A stretch of 19,338 nt of DNA from positions 1-19,338 of the forward strand of contig JAAZJT010000157.1 of assembly GCA_012800215.1 (NCBI GenBank), written 5' to 3'. The stretch's first letter is position 1; every line of letters starts with the position of its first letter. Under the pieces are notes generated by a model. It worked only from the letters and a program-made list of their open reading frames with translations, had not been told where the DNA came from and made no database searches. This document shows positions 15,205-19,338 of the stretch, in pieces. The position numbers were made by a program, and so were the translations under genes. Origin of the DNA: Bacillota bacterium. Its GTDB lineage: Bacteria > Bacillota > Dethiobacteria > Dethiobacterales > Dethiobacteraceae.

Positions 15205-17952
15205 TTAAAAACATTGTAATGCATACATCCGCCTGGCTAAAAACTTACTATAATCAAGGGGCAAACCGTAAACTAAGTCACAAACAGCTTCTGAAGTCAA
15301 TTGGAGATACCCCGTTGTATTAGGTTTACTGTTTGCTTCAATTAACCACAATCTGTTTTCCTCATCAATACCGATATCAAGGCCTATTTCACCATGCCAC
15401 CCAAAAGATGTTTCTAATGCTAAAGCAATTTTTTGTGCAAATTCCGTAATTTGTAACCAAGAAACGCCTTCATACGGTAGCTGCTCACCGGCTCCTACAA
15501 TAATTTCATGTGCACCGGACATGGCATTGGTAACTACGGCACCTGGCTGTGCAATACGATAAGAAATACTAGATACTACCCAACGCGAACTGCCATCCTT
15601 TGCCATTAGTACCCTCATATCAAAGGGACAGCCATCAATTTGGGCCAGCGGCAAACCTTGCTGAATAATTGAATTAGTACCTAATTTTTCAATAATAAAA
15701 TTGTACAATTCCTCCGTGCTAGAAAAAGCCCAGGAAGTTGTTAATTCTCCTCCAGCCTTACAAATTAAGCCTTCTTGGGTGCTCTCTACCCGTAAAACAC
15801 CTTCACCAAAACTACCATAATTACTTTTAACATAACTGCTGGGGTAGTTTTCCAGGAACCATTCTAACATTGATAAAGAAAGAGGTTCTGTATCAGGAAC
15901 ATATACTCTCACATCTCTGAAAAAACTCAGAGCCTCATAAGTCTGCCATTTACCAAAGTAACGCCGCGCATTTATCACCTGTAAATGCGGATCACGTCGT
16001 AATGTTTTATTGGCTTCCTTGGCCACTGCACGCGTTGCAGGATCATAGGGATAAGTTGCTAAATCATATAGCACATGGGGAAAAGGAAGCCATCTTTGCT
16101 GCCACTTTTGCTGTTTCTGCTGATAGATGTAGGCGTTTACCAGCTCTTCTTCCCACTTAATATCCTCCAAAGTAAAAAGATAAAAAATAATACCTTTTGC
16201 TGCAGCTAAGAGCGCACTCTTTTTTAGTTCCACGTCTGTATCCAAATACTCAACCGTATCCTTTGAAACAGTCATTCCCATCAACGGCCCCAGGACTATT
16301 TCCTGAGAAGAGTAGGCTGTTAAAGCAATTGTCTTGGGAATATAATCGGGAAGTTCATTATACAACTGCGTGGACAAATAAATCTTATCCTCTGACAAAT
16401 CTTTTTCTTGCTGCCATATTTCTGCGGAACATTTTGTCGCACCAACCCTCAAAGTAATTAGTTGGCCTAGCCTATAACCAAAGCGTTTTAGTTGGAGGCT
16501 GTTAAGCAAGACTACTTTCTTCGGCCAACCAGGCGCATATGGCATTAGTTTTAGTTGGATCAAATCATTATCCTGAGGCAAAGTATATTTAACTTTCTGC
16601 GTTACTTCACATCCCGCCAAGGCAAAACCTAATAACATCGGAGCATAATTTATTTCTTTGTTCAGACCACGGTCTCTCATGCGCGTAAAACTTACTTTAA
16701 GGGGTTTTCCATTAACCTCAATCAGTTTCACATTGCCGTTTTTGTCAACCCCTAAATCCACTCCCAGTTCCCCAAGAAAACCAAATTTTTCTTCTAGAGC
16801 CTCACCCATAGAACAGGTAAGTTGAATAATATTTTCAATAATTTTTTCTGCATCATGGGGGAAGAGCCAATTTAGCACTTCAGACACACGTAAGACATTG
16901 CCGCCACTTCGCGGGCTGGTAATAACACTATCAGTTGCGGCAATTCGAGCATTTATTCCCGTTACACTCCAACAGTCAGGAGTTTTTTTCTGCAGCATAA
17001 CCCTTACATCAAAACGGTTGCCAAAAAATGTGGCTAAATCAATACCTACCTGCATTAAATAATTTTGCTCCCCGGCTATTAGTTCTTCCAGCTTAGCTAT
17101 AAAAGAATCCTCATCCGGGAGGTTTAACACTTCATTACCCTGTTCACTCCGATACTCAATGCTGTAACCGGTCTCCGCTTGCGACACTCTGATAACACCC
17201 TGCCCTTTATATAAGCGATCTGGCTTAAGATAAACATTTTGATGCTCTTTCATTAATGATAATAGTTTTGTTTGCTCATACCAGGCGTATTCGGGGAGGG
17301 CATCTCTTAAATGGGGATATTTGCTTAAGTGTTCATAAGTTTCATATTTGGCTATTTTCACGACTGAATTATATACAGTAATGGGCAGTTCATTGGCCTC
17401 CACTAACTGGCGTAATAAATATGAGGCCTCACGGCCATCCTTGCCAAAACAGCGATCATAAATTACATAGGGCAGGGGAAACTCCTTACTTACCCACACT
17501 TTTTCCCGGTTAAAATAATAGCCCTGTACCTTCCTTTGCTCCCAGTTAATCCCACTAATAGTAAAGAAATAAACAAAACCATGAATAGCCTGTGTCCACT
17601 GCTGAAAACGCCAATAAACACTGTCCCAGCCTCCGGATAAAAGCCTTGCAGCCTTACTTTCACTAATAAAAACGCCTAAAAAAGGAACTAGTTCAATTTC
17701 CCCGTTTTCTATTCTTATATTGACAGTGTTTTGTGTTGGCAATAAAAGTGCTGCAGCTATTTTAGCCTCCAGTTTTAGCTTATTGACATAGCTATTTTTA
17801 TCATAGCTTACTTTGACTCTACAATTTATACTGCGTAAGCCGGCTTTAATGAGATAAGTACCGGTAGTCAGAGCTATCTGCTGCTTACCTGATAAGATTA
17901 TCTCATTATCTACACGCTGCTGTATCAGTAAATGTGCTGTACAAGTCACCAT
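15205..17952 (-). CDS. Tandem YheC/YheD-type ATP-grasp protein (two fused modules)
   Basis: At 915 residues this is about twice a YheC or YheD protein, which are 360-460-residue spore-coat-associated ATP-grasp proteins of Bacillus. Two full modules follow each other at an offset of about 460 residues: FDVRVML (314-320) and FDMRVLM (777-783); GELGVDLGVD (394-403) and GEIGLDIGID (854-863); LIEVNGKP (410-417) and LIEANSKP (870-877). Each module also repeats a PLPYVIYD or PFPHVLYD motif and a Lys/Gly-rich ATP loop (LKPDRLYKGQG and VKSNYGSFGEG). Metal-binding Glu and Asn are kept in both, so both may be active; ATP-grasp enzymes of this type usually join a carboxylate to an amine. GGGGGTG precedes the ATG by 8-9 nt. 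A sigma-K-like promoter lies just upstream, and eam follows 23 nt downstream. The reaction is unknown. Confidence 0.82.
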   Translation of the reverse strand: MVTCTAHLLIQQRVDNEIILSGKQQIALTTGTYLIKAGLRSINCRVKVSYDKNSYVNKLKLEAKIAAALLLPTQNTVNIRIENGEIELVPFLGVFISESKAARLLSGGWDSVYWRFQQWTQAIHGFVYFFTISGINWEQRKVQGYYFNREKVWVSKEFPLPYVIYDRCFGKDGREASYLLRQLVEANELPITVYNSVVKIAKYETYEHLSKYPHLRDALPEYAWYEQTKLLSLMKEHQNVYLKPDRLYKGQGVIRVSQAETGYSIEYRSEQGNEVLNLPDEDSFIAKLEELIAGEQNYLMQVGIDLATFFGNRFDVRVMLQKKTPDCWSVTGINARIAATDSVITSPRSGGNVLRVSEVLNWLFPHDAEKIIENIIQLTCSMGEALEEKFGFLGELGVDLGVDKNGNVKLIEVNGKPLKVSFTRMRDRGLNKEINYAPMLLGFALAGCEVTQKVKYTLPQDNDLIQLKLMPYAPGWPKKVVLLNSLQLKRFGYRLGQLITLRVGATKCSAEIWQQEKDLSEDKIYLSTQLYNELPDYIPKTIALTAYSSQEIVLGPLMGMTVSKDTVEYLDTDVELKKSALLAAAKGIIFYLFTLEDIKWEEELVNAYIYQQKQQKWQQRWLPFPHVLYDLATYPYDPATRAVAKEANKTLRRDPHLQVINARRYFGKWQTYEALSFFRDVRVYVPDTEPLSLSMLEWFLENYPSSYVKSNYGSFGEGVLRVESTQEGLICKAGGELTTSWAFSSTEELYNFIIEKLGTNSIIQQGLPLAQIDGCPFDMRVLMAKDGSSRWVVSSISYRIAQPGAVVTNAMSGAHEIIVGAGEQLPYEGVSWLQITEFAQKIALALETSFGWHGEIGLDIGIDEENRLWLIEANSKPNTTGYLQLTSEAVCDLVYGLPLDYSKFLARRMYALQCF

Positions 17953-17972
17953 TTTTTATACACCCCCGAGTA

Positions 17973-18000
17973 TATTGTATGCCAGTAGGGAATATAGAGT
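17973..18000 (-). promoter_or_regulatory. Putative sigma-K (mother-cell) promoter of the ATP-grasp/eam operon
   Basis: On the minus strand CATACAATA (17981-17973) fits the sigma-K -10 form CATAnnnTA, and AACT (AC at the -35) lies 16 bp upstream. It also resembles the sigma-E -10 CATACAAT, but no good sigma-E -35 sits at the right distance. The predicted leader would be short (about 13 nt), placing the ribosome-binding site near the 5' end. Confidence 0.35.
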
Positions 18001-18050
18001 TCTTACTATCATGGAGCCACACTTGTCCATTTAACGGGCTTTTGGCAGCA

Positions 18051-18092
18051 AAAAAATGACACCAACCTGATTAATGGTTGGTGTCATTTTTT
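18051..18092 (-). terminator. Bidirectional intrinsic terminator after the SdpI-family gene
   Basis: AAAAAATGACACCAACC (18051-18067) pairs fully with 18076-18092, loop TGATTAAT. T runs follow on both strands. It lies about 30 bp beyond the stop of the minus-strand SdpI-family gene and so ends that transcript before the ATP-grasp promoter. Confidence 0.85.
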
Positions 18093-18120
18093 TTAGAGGT
18101 TTCGTACAATATTTAGATGC

Positions 18121-18501
18121 TTACCTTTTTCGTTTGCCATTTTTAGCGAATGTTTGTTTTAAGGCCCTCTCAACTGGGATTATTGTTCCTAGCATTATAA
18201 TTATCTGCACAACAGAAAGGACTGCACCTACCGATCCAATGACACCAGTGGGTTCGTTAATGAGCAGTAGCATTATGCCAAAGGTTATTATCAGCATCGG
18301 CCAGCCTATAGCATACCAGAGTTTTCCACAATAATGGTGCGCAAATTCCCATGTCTCTTTGTTTTTCATAGACATAGATGTTCTGTAGCCGAAAACACTG
18401 TTAATTTTTTTAGGAGCACTTCTGATAAATAATCTGCCAAAAACAATCATTGAAACGGGAATCAAGAGAGACATCATCAACATAAAAAACCAGAATTGCA
18501 T
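18121..18501 (-). CDS. SdpI-family membrane protein
   Basis: The 126-residue product has three hydrophobic helices (about 1-24, 62-82 and 88-108). Between the first and second is the family signature N-x-x-x-GYRT followed by S-x-x-N-x-x-TW-x-x-A-H-x-x-x-GK-L (about 34-62), which is characteristic of the C-terminal domain of SdpI, the Bacillus subtilis immunity protein against the SdpC toxin. Standalone short SdpI-like proteins are common in Bacillota and most have no known partner; no sdpA, sdpB or sdpC gene is visible here, so an immunity role is not shown. GAGGTG lies 8 nt before ATG 18501. It ends in a basic tail (KNGKRKR) and has its own terminator. Confidence 0.78.
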   Translation of the reverse strand: MQFWFFMLMMSLLIPVSMIVFGRLFIRSAPKKINSVFGYRTSMSMKNKETWEFAHHYCGKLWYAIGWPMLIITFGIMLLLINEPTGVIGSVGAVLSVVQIIIMLGTIIPVERALKQTFAKNGKRKR

Positions 18502-18597
18502 TTTGTCACACCTCGCATGAAAAACATTTGGTTTTTCCCCAGATGCTTAATTAAGAAGTGGTCATTAGAATTATATACTTCAAGGACTGTAGCTATA

Positions 18598-18738
18598 TCA
18601 TTTGGTCGGTGTTAGAAGCATTGACCAGTTGCCATTTTGTGCATCAATAAATTGGCCATGAGAAATTGGTATCCCCCACTTCCAACCGTTTTCAACCCAT
18701 CTGTCTATGGTATTTGCATTAATTTTTGTATAATCCAT
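18598..18738 (-). pseudogene. N-terminal remnant of a class I SAM-dependent methyltransferase (46 codons)
   Basis: A minus-strand ATG with GGGGG 7-8 nt upstream opens 46 codons reading MDYTKINANTIDRWVENGW and onward to KWGIPISH and MLLTPTK, then TGA. This is the conserved beginning of a group of Bacillota methyltransferases in which the next residues would be a Pro/Trp segment and the Gly-rich SAM-binding motif. None of that follows in any frame of the next 100 bases, so the catalytic part is gone. The recognition is from memory of the family's N-terminus. It lies in the decayed stretch between the SdpI-family gene and the tRNA region. Confidence 0.5.
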
Positions 18739-18909
18739 CTGTGATCCCCCATAAGTTTCTATATTAGCTCGTTTTATAACCGACCATACTATTTCATTAG
18801 GCGAAAACTCATTCCTTTGGTATTGAATTCCTTAAACTTTTGCCAATCTCCTCTTTAATTCCGGGGATTGGTAACAAGGTGCATTGCCTTCTCCTCTTTT
18901 ATTCAAGCA

Positions 18910-18995
18910 GTGCCGGAGACCTCAATCAAAACAGCTAATAGGACCGAGGGATTTTAAGTCCCTTGCGTCTGCCTGTTAAGCTATAGCTTTTACTC
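18910..18995 (-). pseudogene. Degenerate tRNA-Leu (TAA) copy
   Basis: On the minus strand this keeps the D-arm 3' half, the complete anticodon arm with the TAA loop, and the start of the variable arm of a tRNA-Leu, plus TCTCCGGCA of the acceptor 3' side. The block 18941-18977 is identical to 19301-19337 of the intact gene. The variable arm has lost about 8 bases, the T arm (GGTTCGATTCC in the intact copy) has become GTTTTGATTGA, the CCA is lost and the 5' acceptor strand does not pair, so it cannot fold as a tRNA. Confidence 0.75.
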
Positions 18996-19021
18996 CCCCT
19001 ACGCTTAAATATTACTACTTA

Positions 19022-19216
19022 TTAACTTTGCTTAGAAAGAGAAATGATTTGCTTTAGAGAAGTTTCCCATTGGGGATTGTTTACTTTTAGGTGTTTCCCG
19101 TTAAATTGATTTGGAATTGATATATATTCGTTCCCAATACAGTCGATATTCAAAAAGTCCTGCTGATTATTCCAATCAATTAAAATGGTATAATGTTCAG
19201 TTCTAACAGGATAAAC
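19022..19216 (-). pseudogene. Start-less C-terminal fragment of an unknown protein (64 codons)
   Basis: The minus strand is open for 64 codons from about 19216 to TAA at 19022, reading RTEHYTILIDWNNQQDF, then NEYISIPNQFNGKHLKV and ending SLSKQS. The composition (many Asn, Ile, Trp) looks like real protein. No ATG, GTG or TTG with a ribosome-binding site opens it, and the 5' end runs into the terminator of the tRNA gene. I read it as the tail of a gene whose front was lost when the tRNA gene was placed next to it. The family is not recognised. Confidence 0.35.
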
Positions 19217-19246
19217 AAAAATCCTCTTCGCTTGTTGACGAAGAGG
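19216..19246 (-). terminator. Terminator of the tRNA-Leu gene
   Basis: Minus-strand stem CCTCTTCG (19246-19239) with CGAAGAGG (19230-19223), 8-nt loop, then ATTTTTG. It begins about 14 bases after the tRNA CCA end. Confidence 0.8.
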
Positions 19247-19259
19247 GTATATTCATAAG

Positions 19260-19338
19260 TGGTGCCGGAGACCGGAATCGAACCGGTACGGTCTATGGAA
19301 GGACCGAGGGATTTTAAGTCCCTTGCGTCTGCCTGTTC
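19260..19338 (-). tRNA. tRNA-Leu (anticodon TAA), 5' end beyond the window
   Basis: Read on the minus strand, the visible part runs from the D arm (AACAGGCAGACGC) through an anticodon stem AGGGA/TCCCT with loop CTTAAAA (anticodon TAA), a long class II variable arm (CGGTC/GACCG), the T arm ACCGGTTCGATTCCGGT, and the acceptor TCTCCGGCA with encoded CCA. The long variable arm and anticodon identify leucine (codon UUA). The first 10-12 bases of the gene lie past position 19338. Confidence 0.93.

Noticed and set aside
18121..18501. Toxin-immunity (sdp) locus
   Set aside because: Only an SdpI-like membrane protein is present; no toxin or processing genes were seen.
18855..18884. Nine-codon minus-strand ORF (MHLVTNPRN) with GAGGAG upstream
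   Set aside because: Too short to support and in decayed sequence; no partner gene downstream.
1..19338. CRISPR array, transposase or integrase
   Set aside because: No regularly spaced repeats and no recombinase-like protein in any frame I read; the only direct repeat is the tRNA-Leu pair.

Overview
This 19.3 kb window looks like chromosome from a spore-forming, probably anaerobic member of the Bacillota (Clostridia-like). The pointers are strong purine-rich ribosome-binding sites with GTG and TTG starts, a VanW/G5 cell-wall protein, a YheC/YheD-type ATP-grasp protein of the spore-coat class with a sigma-K-like promoter, a KamA-family aminomutase, an M-box Mg2+ riboswitch and a tRNA-Leu gene with encoded CCA. 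I cannot name the genus from the sequence alone.

Layout. Positions 1-905 are AT-rich and hold a near-perfect palindrome, a small one-TM protein and a decayed hypothetical gene. Positions 907-4443 (minus strand) hold a two-gene biotin-dependent carboxylase operon (biotin carboxylase, then carboxyltransferase plus biotin carrier) closed by a clear terminator; both subunits have unusual residues at normally invariant sites. A minus-strand EamA permease (4668-5507) diverges from a plus-strand VanW-family protein (5594-6907). From 11330 down to 6904 the minus strand carries a compact run: acyl-CoA ligase, class I aminotransferase, RimI-like acetyltransferase and alanine racemase.

Positions 11579-12032 region encode a small membrane protein (+). 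Then comes an M-box riboswitch with a recognisable antiterminator/terminator pair, a 37-codon leader ORF with an excellent Shine-Dalgarno sequence, and mgtE. The mgtE frame is full length but broken by one in-frame TAA at codon 68. The leader peptide starts M-D-P-G-P-D, contains Pro-Pro-Pro, and its coding sequence carries a perfect 7-nt complement of the mgtE Shine-Dalgarno sequence. I consider this the most interesting part of the window.

On the minus strand, 17952 to 13943 encodes a 915-residue protein made of two fused YheC/YheD modules, followed 23 nt later by a radical-SAM aminomutase. That enzyme has Lys and Asn exactly where lysine 2,3-aminomutase has its two lysine-binding Asp residues, which identifies it as glutamate 2,3-aminomutase. 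Together they suggest beta-glutamate made for, or used during, sporulation. The right end (18502-19338) is a decayed stretch: an SdpI-family gene, a 46-codon methyltransferase fragment, a degenerate tRNA-Leu copy, a start-less C-terminal fragment, and an intact tRNA-Leu(TAA) running off the edge. The two tRNA copies share an identical 37-base block exactly 360 bp apart.
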